Source: Ruminococcaceae bacterium UBA1405 (lineage in GTDB: Bacteria > Bacillota > Clostridia > Oscillospirales > Ruminococcaceae). From it: DNA of 47,379 nt. The position numbers were made by a program, and so were the translations under genes. The stretch lies in NCBI GenBank assembly GCA_002305685.1, contig DBQB01000048.1, positions 1-47,379 of the forward strand. Direction: 5' to 3'. This document shows positions 16,340-23,965 of this stretch, piece by piece. Position 1 is the first letter of the stretch. Every line of letters begins with the position of its first letter. The notes below the pieces were generated by a model, which saw only the letters and a list, made by a program, of their open reading frames with translations, did not search any database and was not told the DNA's origin.

Positions 16340-16594
16340 ATGGAAGAATTCTTTTCCCGGGATCCCTTAAATCCCAATGGCCCGCTGGTCTCCATGCAGA
16401 TGACACGGCAGGAATCGGAAAACAGCGACAGCTGTTCCGATCCCTTCCCCATGGCACTGGCTATGGCCTATGTCCGCTATCAGAAATGGGGCACCACCTA
16501 TGACGGAGCCACTGCTTTGCAGCGGGGTACCCTGTTCCCGGATCTGGATAAACCTTTTATCGGAGAGGAGGCGGTGAGCCGTGGCAGAAAATGA
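16340..16594 (+). CDS. cotJA: Spore coat-associated protein CotJA
   Basis: An 84-residue protein of the CotJA family, found only in spore formers. The conserved middle, PMALAMAYVRYQKWGTTYD, and the following LFPDLDKPF are diagnostic. The ATG is 9 bases after AAAGGA. It overlaps cotJB by 14 bases. In Bacillus it is needed for CotJC assembly in the coat (family knowledge). Confidence 0.93.
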   Translation: MEEFFSRDPLNPNGPLVSMQMTRQESENSDSCSDPFPMALAMAYVRYQKWGTTYDGATALQRGTLFPDLDKPFIGEEAVSRGRK

Positions 16595-16853
16595 AAGCAA
16601 AGCGGTACTGCTCAACCGTCTTCAGGTATGTGACTTCATTTTGGTGGAACTCAACGAATATCTGGATACCCATCCCGATGATACGGAAGCGCTGAAAAGT
16701 TTTGAAAAACATCGCATGATGCGGGAACAAACCGCCAAAACCTACACCGAGCGCTTTGGTCCCATCGTGCCAACCGATTCCACCAGTACCACCAGATGGT
16801 CCTGGATCGACGGTCCCTGGCCCTGGGAAACCGATGCCGAAAGGAGGGCATAA
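16581..16853 (+). CDS. cotJB: Spore coat protein CotJB
   Basis: A 90-residue CotJB-family protein: LQVCDFILVELNEYLDTHPDD near the N-terminus, and a C-terminus rich in Trp with WSWIDGPWPWE, both typical. The start is GTG at 16581, 9 bases after AGGAGG. It is the middle gene of cotJABC, with the next start 3 bases after its stop. Confidence 0.93.
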   Translation: MAENESKAVLLNRLQVCDFILVELNEYLDTHPDDTEALKSFEKHRMMREQTAKTYTERFGPIVPTDSTSTTRWSWIDGPWPWETDAERRA

Positions 16854-16856
16854 TTC

Positions 16857-17462
16857 ATGTGGGTTTATCAGAAAAAGTTACAGTACCCCGTCAAAATTGC
16901 CCGCCCGAATGCAGCGCTTGCCAAGGTAATCATCAGCCAGCTGGGAGGCCCCGACGGAGAAACCGGTGCATCCACCCGCTATCTGAATCAGCGCTTTTCG
17001 GCGCCCACCGCGGAAATGAAGGGAGTCCTTACCGATATTGGCACCGAAGAACTGGCACATATGGAACTGGTAAGCACTTTGGTTTATCAGCTTACCAGAA
17101 ACCTGACCATGGATGAGATCAAAAACAGTGGATTTGACACCTATTTTGTGGACCATACCACTGGCGTCTATCCCGTCGCAGCCTCCGGCACCCCCTTTAC
17201 TGCCTTGACGCTTCAGTCCACCGGCGATCCGATTGCGGACCTCAACGAAGATTTGGCGGCAGAGCAGAAAGCGCGTTTGACCTACGACAACATTCTGCGT
17301 CTTGCAGATGATCCCGATGTGCGGGACGTCATCAAATTCCTGCGCGCAAGGGAGATTATCCACTATCAGCGCTTCGGCGAAACACTCCGGGGACTGCTGG
17401 ACACCCTGGACTCCAAAAACTATTACGCCTACAATCCTTCCTTTGATCAGAAAAAAAGCTAA
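16857..17462 (+). CDS. cotJC: CotJC, manganese catalase-like spore coat protein
   Basis: A 201-residue ferritin-like four-helix protein of the manganese catalase family, which would break down hydrogen peroxide in the spore coat. Metal ligands appear in GTEELAHMELV (about residue 62) and later in EIIHYQRFGE (about 165), plus a Glu in DLNEDLAAEQKAR (about 133). The MWVYQKKLQYPV start is typical. AAGGAGG precedes the ATG. It is the last gene of the operon and ends at a bidirectional hairpin. Confidence 0.95.
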   Translation: MWVYQKKLQYPVKIARPNAALAKVIISQLGGPDGETGASTRYLNQRFSAPTAEMKGVLTDIGTEELAHMELVSTLVYQLTRNLTMDEIKNSGFDTYFVDHTTGVYPVAASGTPFTALTLQSTGDPIADLNEDLAAEQKARLTYDNILRLADDPDVRDVIKFLRAREIIHYQRFGETLRGLLDTLDSKNYYAYNPSFDQKKS

Positions 17463-17483
17463 ACACCCATCCATTCGTTGAGA

Positions 17484-17534
17484 AGGCCCTGTATTTTGAT
17501 ATTTAGAAAATAATCAAAATACAGGGCCTTTCAT
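17484..17534. terminator. Bidirectional terminator between cotJC and alkD
   Basis: A perfect 18-bp inverted repeat (17484-17501 with 17514-17531, core GGCCCTGTATTTTGAT) with a 12-nt loop sits between the convergent cotJC (+) and alkD (-) genes. It touches the end of the alkD frame. T content on either side is modest. Confidence 0.85.
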
Positions 17535-18230
17535 CTATTCTTTTCGTCTCAATTTTCTGAGAAGAGCTTTTTGCGCATCGGTCAACCGATAGCTTTCCAC
17601 CGCTTTCTGGACGGTTTTATTGTGAACCCACAAAGGTAGGCGATGGTCTTGCAGATATTTCAGCGCAAAGTCATACTGTTTTGCCAGGGCGGTGGCAAAA
17701 TACCATGCCACCATCATCCTGACATAATAATGCTCGCTGTCCACCGACGCAACCCACTCCAGATATTCCTCAGAGAAATGCTCGTCCAAATATTCCCGCA
17801 TCAGCACGCCTATCCCGAAACGCACCGTATAGGGATGCTGGGAAGCCATCCAAACCTGAACCTCCTCCAAAAGCTGAGAGGTATTCTTTGAAAAAACACG
17901 GGGATGAATTGCGTCACAGGTAGCCCAGTTGTCCACAAAGGGCAAAAAGAGATGCAGCGCCTCCACCGTCTGACGGTAATCCCCCAACCGCTCGATCAAA
18001 AAACCGTGCAGGTTGTTTTCCTCGTAATAAAAATGCGGCAGAGCACGCAAAAACTCCTGAGCCTGAGGCTGTCGTGAAAGGACAAGGGAAAAACGCCGCA
18101 GCTGAGGCGTGCGAATTCCAATCACCCGCCGGGGATCCACCGTGGGCATCAGTTTACACTGAAAGAGACGATATCTTTCCTCCCCCATCGACAGCAGCTG
18201 CTCCCGAATCCACGATACCGCTTCGCTCAT
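17535..18230 (-). CDS. DNA alkylation repair protein (AlkD-like)
   Basis: A 231-residue all-helical HEAT-like repeat protein of the AlkD/AlkC family, DNA glycosylases that remove bulky or positively charged alkylated bases. Family landmarks are RIIGIRTP-like RVIGIRTPQLR, NNLHGFLIERL, PFVDNWATCD with the catalytic-type Asp, and YYVRMMVAWYFA. The start overlaps the stop of the upstream exonuclease gene in an ATGA. Short clostridial AlkD proteins of this kind are common, and activity on DNA is inferred from the family. Confidence 0.9.
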   Translation of the reverse strand: MSEAVSWIREQLLSMGEERYRLFQCKLMPTVDPRRVIGIRTPQLRRFSLVLSRQPQAQEFLRALPHFYYEENNLHGFLIERLGDYRQTVEALHLFLPFVDNWATCDAIHPRVFSKNTSQLLEEVQVWMASQHPYTVRFGIGVLMREYLDEHFSEEYLEWVASVDSEHYYVRMMVAWYFATALAKQYDFALKYLQDHRLPLWVHNKTVQKAVESYRLTDAQKALLRKLRRKE

Positions 18231-18814
18231 AGCCGACCGCTCCTTACATCCGTTTTGACGGTGCGCCCATCCACCATATCATAGCTTCGCACAAACCGTT
18301 CCAGTTCCATCCCTCCTTGCAGACAGCGAAGCAGCACCTGCGCACAGGCCAAACTGTCGCTCCCCGCCTGATGATGGTTCAGCTCAATTCCCAGATATCT
18401 GCACAGGGTATCCAGCCGGTGGTTGGGCAGATGAGAGAAACAGCGTCTCGCCATCTGGCAGGTACAGGCATAGGGGACCACAGGTCCCCATCCAAAGCCA
18501 TATCCCCTCAAGCATCTGTACAGCACCCCCATATCAAACGGCGCGTTATGGGCCACCAGCAGTCCGCTTTCCATCAGCGGGCGGATCTGAGGCCATAGCA
18601 CATCAAAGGTGGGGGCATCCTCCACCATCTCCGGAGTGATACCGGTGATGCGGATATTCATCGGCTCAAAATAACTCTCCGGATTCACCAGGGTTTCCAG
18701 CCGTTCCAAAACTTTTCCCTGTTGTACCACCGCAATCCCGATGGCGCTGATGCGATCGCTCAGACGATTGGGCGTTTCCACATCAAAGACCACAAACCGT
18801 TCCCACTTCTGCAT
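18227..18814 (-). CDS. DEDDh 3'-5' exonuclease, second copy
   Basis: A 195-residue exonuclease of the DnaQ/PolC-epsilon type. Exo I is VFDVETPN (about residue 10), Exo II AHNAPFDMGVL (about 89) and Exo III HHQAGSDSLACA (about 152-157). In Exo I the common TTGL is replaced by PNRL. The ATG follows AAAGGCG. It lies 12 bases after the oxidoreductase gene and overlaps alkD by 4 bases, making a three-gene unit oxidoreductase-exonuclease-alkD. Pairing with alkD suggests a DNA-repair role. Confidence 0.9.
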   Translation of the reverse strand: MQKWERFVVFDVETPNRLSDRISAIGIAVVQQGKVLERLETLVNPESYFEPMNIRITGITPEMVEDAPTFDVLWPQIRPLMESGLLVAHNAPFDMGVLYRCLRGYGFGWGPVVPYACTCQMARRCFSHLPNHRLDTLCRYLGIELNHHQAGSDSLACAQVLLRCLQGGMELERFVRSYDMVDGRTVKTDVRSGRL

Positions 18815-18826
18815 ATCGCCTTTGCA

Positions 18827-19834
18827 TCAAAAGACGATGATTCTGCCTGTATCCGCAGCCAGCTGCGCTTTCAGGCAAACCTCAGTTGCATAGAAGGACT
18901 GCTCTGCGGTGATCAGCGGCTGTACTTTCCCATCGATGCCGTCCACAAAATCCTCAAAAATCTTGGGCGGGGTCAGCAGCTCCAACTCCTGCAATCCCTT
19001 GTCCGCAATCAGATACACCTTTCCCTCGCTGCCCCTGACCTCAATCACCCCTTTGGTTCCCGCAATCCGAATCCGGTCATCGCCGTGGGTGGGAGCGCTT
19101 TGCGGGCGCAGATAATCGATGTTGACATGAGCGACCACCTCATCCTCCATCTGGAACATACAGATGGCGGTGGCTTCCATCGTACCGTTGCCTCCGTTGG
19201 CTTGGGAGGACTGGACAGCGGTTACCCGCTCCACCTTTTTGCCGGAAAACCAGAGCACCCAGTCAATGGCATGGATTCCCACCCAGGGAATGGTACCTCC
19301 ATAGGTTTTTCTTTGATGGAATAAGGGCGCCCTTGTTCCCGCTTTGTAGGATTTCTGACCGTTGAGCATCCGAATCTCCCCAATCACACCCTGCTGCACC
19401 GCCTGATACGCAGTATAAAACCAAGGATCGTAACGGGTGGTAAGCATATAAGCAAAGTGCACGCCTTTGCGAGCCGCCTTGGCATAGACGGTTTTGAGAA
19501 TTTCGAGATCTTCCAGCGTGGTAGCCACCGGCTTCTCACAGTAAACATGAATCCCCATAGCCAGCGCGTAAGCAGACATTTCCGCATGATCGCAGAAATA
19601 TCCGTCCACCACTGCAATATCCGGTTTCTCTTCGGTCAGCATCTGACGGTAATCGTCGTAGCGTTTGGGAACCGCAATACCATTCTGCACCAGAGCAGCT
19701 TCCAAACGGCTGATATCCACCTGCTCCGAGCCGGCACTGATGGCCGAAACGGTAAAACGCTCCGGATGGCTTCCAATCACCGAGACCGCAGATCCAAAAT
19801 GTCCGCAGGCACCGATAAAACATACCTTCTTCAT
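18827..19834 (-). CDS. Gfo/Idh/MocA family oxidoreductase
   Basis: A 335-residue NAD(P)-dependent sugar or sugar-acid dehydrogenase. The Rossmann nucleotide loop is FIGACGHFGSAV (residues about 6-17), the catalytic CEKPVATT motif lies near 95-102, and a C-terminal alpha/beta domain contains GIHAIDWVLWFSGK. The ATG at 19834 is 6 bases after AAGGAGAT; the longer open frame lies in the leader. The substrate cannot be told. It heads a unit with two DNA-metabolism genes, which looks like chance adjacency. Confidence 0.92.
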   Translation of the reverse strand: MKKVCFIGACGHFGSAVSVIGSHPERFTVSAISAGSEQVDISRLEAALVQNGIAVPKRYDDYRQMLTEEKPDIAVVDGYFCDHAEMSAYALAMGIHVYCEKPVATTLEDLEILKTVYAKAARKGVHFAYMLTTRYDPWFYTAYQAVQQGVIGEIRMLNGQKSYKAGTRAPLFHQRKTYGGTIPWVGIHAIDWVLWFSGKKVERVTAVQSSQANGGNGTMEATAICMFQMEDEVVAHVNIDYLRPQSAPTHGDDRIRIAGTKGVIEVRGSEGKVYLIADKGLQELELLTPPKIFEDFVDGIDGKVQPLITAEQSFYATEVCLKAQLAADTGRIIVF

Positions 19835-19880
19835 AAAAAAATCTCCTTCCCTTCCACAAAAGAATTGCTGCCTTGGCTTC

Positions 19881-19909
19881 ATCATATCCCAAAAGCAGAG
19901 AATACGCAA
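19881..19909 (-). promoter_or_regulatory. Promoter of the oxidoreductase-exonuclease-alkD unit
   Basis: Minus-strand TTGCGT (19904-19909) and TATGAT (19881-19886) are 17 bases apart, about 47 bases before the ATG. It is divergent from the aro promoter 80 bases away. Confidence 0.7.
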
Positions 19910-19987
19910 GGCATACCGTCAAACTTCCAATTTCAGCATACAAAAAGAATAAAATTGCGCAACTTCGAGAAAAAGAACAAAAAACGG

Positions 19988-20016
19988 TTGACAAGATTTT
20001 GGTTTTGCTATATAGT
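19988..20016 (+). promoter_or_regulatory. Promoter of the aro leader and operon
   Basis: A consensus TTGACA (19988-19993) and TATAGT (20011-20016) are 17 bases apart. Transcription would start near 20023, giving a leader of about 355 bases before the DAHP synthase start. Confidence 0.88.
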
Positions 20017-20071
20017 CATAGTCACAAAGCGGTACACACTTTCAGATTTGGTGAAAGGAGAACGACAGCGT

Positions 20072-20233
20072 ATGAAGCTGGCCAACACCTCTCGATTTAG
20101 CAGCTTTTCTTTTGGCTTGGGCTATGATTATGGCACAGGTTTTCTTTGCTGCGCAAATCGGGAAGAAGATGCCAGAAATGGACTGTCGTTTATGCCGTAC
20201 CGGTTCAGGATGTCAAGAAACAATCCATCTTGA
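20072..20233 (+). CDS. Candidate aromatic leader peptide of the aro operon
   Basis: A 53-codon frame starting with ATG at 20072, 11 bases after AAAGGAG and ending in TGA at 20233. Residues 9-24 hold six aromatic codons (Phe 9, 12, 14, 24; Tyr 18, 20), with further Phe/Tyr at 40, 43 and 45 and no Trp. It lies between a strong promoter and a strong terminator upstream of the shikimate genes. That arrangement suggests that ribosome stalling on Phe/Tyr codons controls read-through, as in classical attenuation. The peptide matches no family I know. It is longer than most leader peptides, and its ribosome-site spacing is long, so expression needs testing. Confidence 0.55.
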   Translation: MKLANTSRFSSFSFGLGYDYGTGFLCCANREEDARNGLSFMPYRFRMSRNNPS

Positions 20234-20290
20234 TGGAATTGCCTGAAAAAACTGGTAAGACAAAATCGGAAACCCAGAAGATGGTATCAT

Positions 20291-20334
20291 CGGCCTGTGC
20301 TTTTGGCAGCAAAAGCACAGGCCGTTTTTCTTTT
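20291..20334 (+). terminator. Intrinsic terminator (attenuator) in the aro leader
   Basis: A perfect 15-bp stem (20291-20305 with 20310-20324, core CGGCCTGTGC) with a 4-nt loop is followed by TTTTTCTTTT. It stands 58 bases after the leader-frame stop and 45 bases before the DAHP synthase start, so the operon can be expressed only by read-through or antitermination. GGCACAGGTT (20132-20141), inside the leader frame, can pair with 20292-20301 of the left arm (seven Watson-Crick and three G-T pairs) and is a possible antiterminator. Confidence 0.9.
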
Positions 20335-20378
20335 ATCCGCCATCGGTCTGCGGTCACAGAAATTGGAGGAAATTGGTT

Positions 20379-21395
20379 ATGGTCGTCATCTTAAAACACA
20401 ACACCACTCGTGAGGAAACCCAAGAGATCATCCGTTGGATCAAGGAACTGGGCAATGTGGAAGTCAATCCCATTTATGGTACCCAAACCACCATTTTAGG
20501 ATTGGTGGGAGATACCTCGTCCATCGATATCAATCGGATTCAGTCCAACAGTCATGTGGAAAATGTCAAACGCATCCAGGAGCCCTACAAACGCGCCAAT
20601 CGCAAATTTCACCCCGACAATACCATTGTGGATGTAGCTGGGCGCAAATTCGGCGGAGAGGATCTCCAGGTGATCGCCGGTCCCTGTTCGGTGGAGACCG
20701 AAGAACAGATCATCGAGGTCGCCAAAGCGGTAAAAGCTGCCGGCGCTACCCTGCTGCGAGGTGGCGCCTTCAAACCCCGCACCTCCCCCTATTCCTTCCA
20801 GGGATTGGGGCAAAATGGTCTGGAGCTGCTGCTCAAAGCCAAAGAGGCCACTGGTATGCCCTTGGTAACTGAAATTATGAACATCAACCATCTGCCGCTG
20901 TTTGAAAATGTGGATCTGATCCAGGTCGGGGCGCGCAATATGCAGAACTTTGAGATGCTCAAGGAATTGGGAAAAATCAACAAACCCATTCTGCTCAAAC
21001 GGGGTCTGGCCAACACCATCGAGGAATTTCTCATGAGCGCAGAATACATTATGGCTGGAGGCAATGAGAACGTAATTTTGTGCGAGCGTGGAATCCGTAC
21101 CTTTGAACCCCAAACCCGCAACACGCTGGACATCTCCGCGGTACCGCTGCTCAAACGGCTGACCCATCTGCCGGTAATTGTGGACCCCAGCCACGCAGCC
21201 GGCATCACCTGGCTGGTGGAACCCCTCTCCAAAGCCGCCATTGCTGCTGGTGCGGACGGTCTGATGATCGAGGTACACAACAATCCTTCCAAAGCGCTGT
21301 CCGACGGCGCCCAGTCCCTCAAGCCCTGTGAATTCGAGGCTATCATGGAAAAGCTGAAAAAATTGGCGGTATTTGAAGGAAAACACATCGGATAA
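20379..21395 (+). CDS. aroF: DAHP synthase, type I beta with regulatory domain
   Basis: 3-Deoxy-D-arabino-heptulosonate-7-phosphate synthase joins phosphoenolpyruvate and erythrose 4-phosphate, the first shikimate step. The 338 residues begin with a ferredoxin-like domain (about 1-70, MVVILKHNTTREE), which in Thermotoga-type enzymes binds Tyr/Phe for feedback inhibition. The TIM barrel follows: AGPCSVE, RGGAFKPRTSPYSFQG, LCERGIRTFE, DPSHAAG and IEVH supply substrate and metal sites. The ATG at 20379 is 8 bases after GGAGGA; TTG 20373 is too close. It is the first gene of the aro operon behind the leader attenuator. Confidence 0.97.
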   Translation: MVVILKHNTTREETQEIIRWIKELGNVEVNPIYGTQTTILGLVGDTSSIDINRIQSNSHVENVKRIQEPYKRANRKFHPDNTIVDVAGRKFGGEDLQVIAGPCSVETEEQIIEVAKAVKAAGATLLRGGAFKPRTSPYSFQGLGQNGLELLLKAKEATGMPLVTEIMNINHLPLFENVDLIQVGARNMQNFEMLKELGKINKPILLKRGLANTIEEFLMSAEYIMAGGNENVILCERGIRTFEPQTRNTLDISAVPLLKRLTHLPVIVDPSHAAGITWLVEPLSKAAIAAGADGLMIEVHNNPSKALSDGAQSLKPCEFEAIMEKLKKLAVFEGKHIG

Positions 21396-21438
21396 CCAGT
21401 TTTTTTGAAAAAAGGATGTCTTGACGCTTACCAGATGG

Positions 21439-21467
21439 TTGCGGCTTGGCATCCTTCCTGCTATATT
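21439..21467 (+). promoter_or_regulatory. Possible internal promoter before aroB
   Basis: TTGCGG (21439-21444) and TATATT (21462-21467) are 17 bases apart in the 180-base gap between the DAHP synthase gene and aroB. If active it would let aroB-aroA-aroC escape the leader attenuator. An imperfect repeat AAGGATG (21411-21417) and CATCCTT (21450-21456) flanks the -35. No T-tailed terminator is visible in the gap. Confidence 0.5.
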
Positions 21468-21575
21468 ATTATATAAGGAAAAGATAAATGCCGCCTCTGT
21501 TTCCCTTCGACGGCATAAACCCGATGAAGGCCAACTGGTTTTTGTGGGCAAAACAGCAAAAGGAAGGAATACACC

Positions 21576-22634
21576 ATGAATCAAATTACCGTTCATACTT
21601 CCCGACCTTACAACATCTTGATTGGCAACGGATTGCTGAAGGACATCGGTCGATACGTCAAGGAGGTTTCCGGCTGCCACAAAGTAGCGGTCATCACCGA
21701 CGATATTGTTGCAGGGCTCTATCTGCAAACCGTCACAGACTCTCTCAGACAAGCTGATCTGCGGGTCTGTTCCTATGTATTCCCCAACGGAGAAGCCTCC
21801 AAATGTCACCGGACGCTGCTGCCCATCTATGATTTTCTCATCCGGGAACAGCTGACCCGTTCCGACCTGATTGTAGCGCTGGGGGGCGGCGTGGTGGGGG
21901 ATCTGGCGGGATTCGCCGCCGCTACCTATCTGCGGGGCATTGACTTTGTACAGGTTCCCACCACCTTTCTCGCACAGATTGATTCTTCGGTGGGCGGAAA
22001 AACCGGCGTGGACACCGACGGCGGGAAAAATCTGGTGGGAGCGTTCCATCAGCCCATCCTGGTGCTGTGCGATCTGGATACTTTGTCCACCCTGCCGGAA
22101 GAAAACTTCAAAGACGGTGTTGGTGAGGCGATCAAATGCGGGATGATCCGCGACGCCAAACTTTTTGAGGTCATGCGCAGCGGACAGGTACGGGAGCATC
22201 TGCCCTATGTGGTCTCCACCTGTATCGACATCAAGCGCAAGGTGGTGGAGTCCGATGAACTGGACAAAGGGGAGAGAATGCTGTTGAATTTCGGCCACAC
22301 CGTCGGCCATGCCATCGAGAATCATATGCATTACCAGCTCACTCACGGCAAATGCGTGGGTATCGGTATGGCGGTGATCACCAAAGCAGCAGCGGCGGCA
22401 GGGATCGGGGATCCCTCCATCCACGACGCAGTGGTACAGGCCCTGCAAAACAATGGGATGCCCGTCTCCCTGGACATCGACTACAGCGACGCCTGCGAGG
22501 CCTGCCTTCACGATAAAAAACGCTCCAGCAACATCCTCAAATGTATTTTGATCCGCTCCATTGGGGACGGTTACATCTACGCCATGCCCGCTGAGAATTT
22601 TAAGCCCTTTGTTCTTAAGGGGGTAGAAAAATGA
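21576..22634 (+). CDS. aroB: 3-Dehydroquinate synthase AroB
   Basis: Converts DAHP to 3-dehydroquinate with NAD and a divalent metal. The 352 residues have the NAD-binding GGGVVGDLAGFAAA (about 101-114), VPTTFLAQIDSSVGGKTGVD, KCGMI, and the metal-binding GHTVGHAIE (about 246). AGGAAGGA precedes the ATG. The stop overlaps the aroA start in ATGA, so the two are coupled. Confidence 0.97.
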   Translation: MNQITVHTSRPYNILIGNGLLKDIGRYVKEVSGCHKVAVITDDIVAGLYLQTVTDSLRQADLRVCSYVFPNGEASKCHRTLLPIYDFLIREQLTRSDLIVALGGGVVGDLAGFAAATYLRGIDFVQVPTTFLAQIDSSVGGKTGVDTDGGKNLVGAFHQPILVLCDLDTLSTLPEENFKDGVGEAIKCGMIRDAKLFEVMRSGQVREHLPYVVSTCIDIKRKVVESDELDKGERMLLNFGHTVGHAIENHMHYQLTHGKCVGIGMAVITKAAAAAGIGDPSIHDAVVQALQNNGMPVSLDIDYSDACEACLHDKKRSSNILKCILIRSIGDGYIYAMPAENFKPFVLKGVEK

Positions 22635-23965
22635 GCACAGCCGATGCCGTAATACGCTGTTTTGGCGCGCAAAAGCAGGAAATTCCCCAGCTGAGCACCC
22701 TGATGGAGATGGACGCCCGCGTTGTCTATTCCACCGTTGCGCCTCCTTCCAAATCCGCTTCCCACCGCGCTATGATCTGTGCAGCACTGGCACAGGGAAC
22801 CACTAGACTGGAAAACTTCGCCTATTCCCAGGATATGTTGGCCACGCTGCGGTGTGTTGAGGCACTGGGAGCCAAAGTGGTGCGAGGGGAGGATTGGGTT
22901 ACCATCACAGGCATCAATACCCCCAGCCCTCAGGCAAGGATGGACTGCGGTGAAAGCGGTTCCACCCTGCGCTTCTTTGTCCCCATCGCTGCCGCTCTGG
23001 GCTGCAAGGCGGTCTTTACCGGGCAGGGAAAACTTCCCACCCGTCCCATTGCCCCGCTGGTGGAGGCTATGACCCCCCACGGGATTACCTTTGACTATCA
23101 GGGTACCATGCCGTTCTCCCTCTCCGGGAAACTGGAAGGGGGAGCCTTTGAGATCGCCGGGGATATCAGCTCCCAATATGTCACCGGACTGCTGTTTGCC
23201 GCTCCGCTGCTGACAAAGGACACGGTCATCCGGCTGACCACCCCTCTCACCTCCCGCTCTTACGTGGACATGACAGTACAAACCATGCAGGATTTCGGCA
23301 TCACAGTCATCCCCACGCAGGATGGATGGCAAATTCCCGGAAACCAACGCTACCGCTGCCAAAACCGGTACCCGGTGGAATGCGATTACTCCAACGCCGC
23401 CTTTTTTCTCACGGCTGGAGCCATTGGCGGCAGAGCGGTAACCGTCCGGGGACTGCGCCGATGTTCCACCCAGGGAGACCGTGCCATTCTGGAACTGCTC
23501 TCCCGGTTTGGCGCTTCGGTGACGGTGGAGGAGGACGGCGCCGTCTTTGTGGCGCCACGCCCTCTACAGGCAATCACCATCGACGCACAGGATATCCCGG
23601 ATCTGGTTCCGATTCTCTGTGTGGCTGCCTGCCATGCAGCAGGTACCACCCGCATCACCCATGTCGGACGCTTGCGCTATAAGGAAAGCGACCGGCTGGC
23701 TGCTATGGCCGACTGCCTCACCCGTCTTGGCGGAATTGTCAAAGTGGGTGAGGATGAGATCAATATTACTGGCGCTCCTCTCCACGGCGGACGGGTCAAC
23801 GGCTTTAACGATCACCGCATCGTCATGTCGATGGCCATCGCCGCGTTGATTGCCTCCTCTCCCGTCGAAATAACGGGATATACGGCGGTCAACAAATCCT
23901 ATCCCAATTTCTTTGAGATCTATCAAACCTTTGGAGGTATCTGCAATGTCCTCAACCTGGAATAA
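22631..23965 (+). CDS. aroA: EPSP synthase AroA
   Basis: 3-Phosphoshikimate 1-carboxyvinyltransferase. The 444-residue protein has SKSASHRA near residue 39, DCGESGSTLRF near 106, SSQYVTGLLFA, PDLVPILCVAA with the catalytic Asp, RYKESDR near 349 and NDHRIVMSMA. About 23 extra residues precede the usual start of the family; the ATG at 22631 has AAGGGGG 7 bases upstream and overlaps the aroB stop, so the extension looks real. The gene overlaps aroC by 20 bases. Which glyphosate-sensitivity class it belongs to cannot be judged safely by eye. Confidence 0.97.
   Translation: MSTADAVIRCFGAQKQEIPQLSTLMEMDARVVYSTVAPPSKSASHRAMICAALAQGTTRLENFAYSQDMLATLRCVEALGAKVVRGEDWVTITGINTPSPQARMDCGESGSTLRFFVPIAAALGCKAVFTGQGKLPTRPIAPLVEAMTPHGITFDYQGTMPFSLSGKLEGGAFEIAGDISSQYVTGLLFAAPLLTKDTVIRLTTPLTSRSYVDMTVQTMQDFGITVIPTQDGWQIPGNQRYRCQNRYPVECDYSNAAFFLTAGAIGGRAVTVRGLRRCSTQGDRAILELLSRFGASVTVEEDGAVFVAPRPLQAITIDAQDIPDLVPILCVAACHAAGTTRITHVGRLRYKESDRLAAMADCLTRLGGIVKVGEDEINITGAPLHGGRVNGFNDHRIVMSMAIAALIASSPVEITGYTAVNKSYPNFFEIYQTFGGICNVLNLE

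Noticed and set aside
20240..20300. T-box riboswitch before DAHP synthase
   Set aside because: TGGTATC near 20283 resembles the tRNA-binding bulge TGGNACC with one change, but the flanking T-box consensus, stem I motifs and matching antiterminator are missing.
20496..22511. Long 671-codon minus-strand open frame across aroF and aroB
   Set aside because: It is antisense to two strongly supported genes, has no ribosome site and no family pattern; it is a shadow of GC-rich third codon positions.
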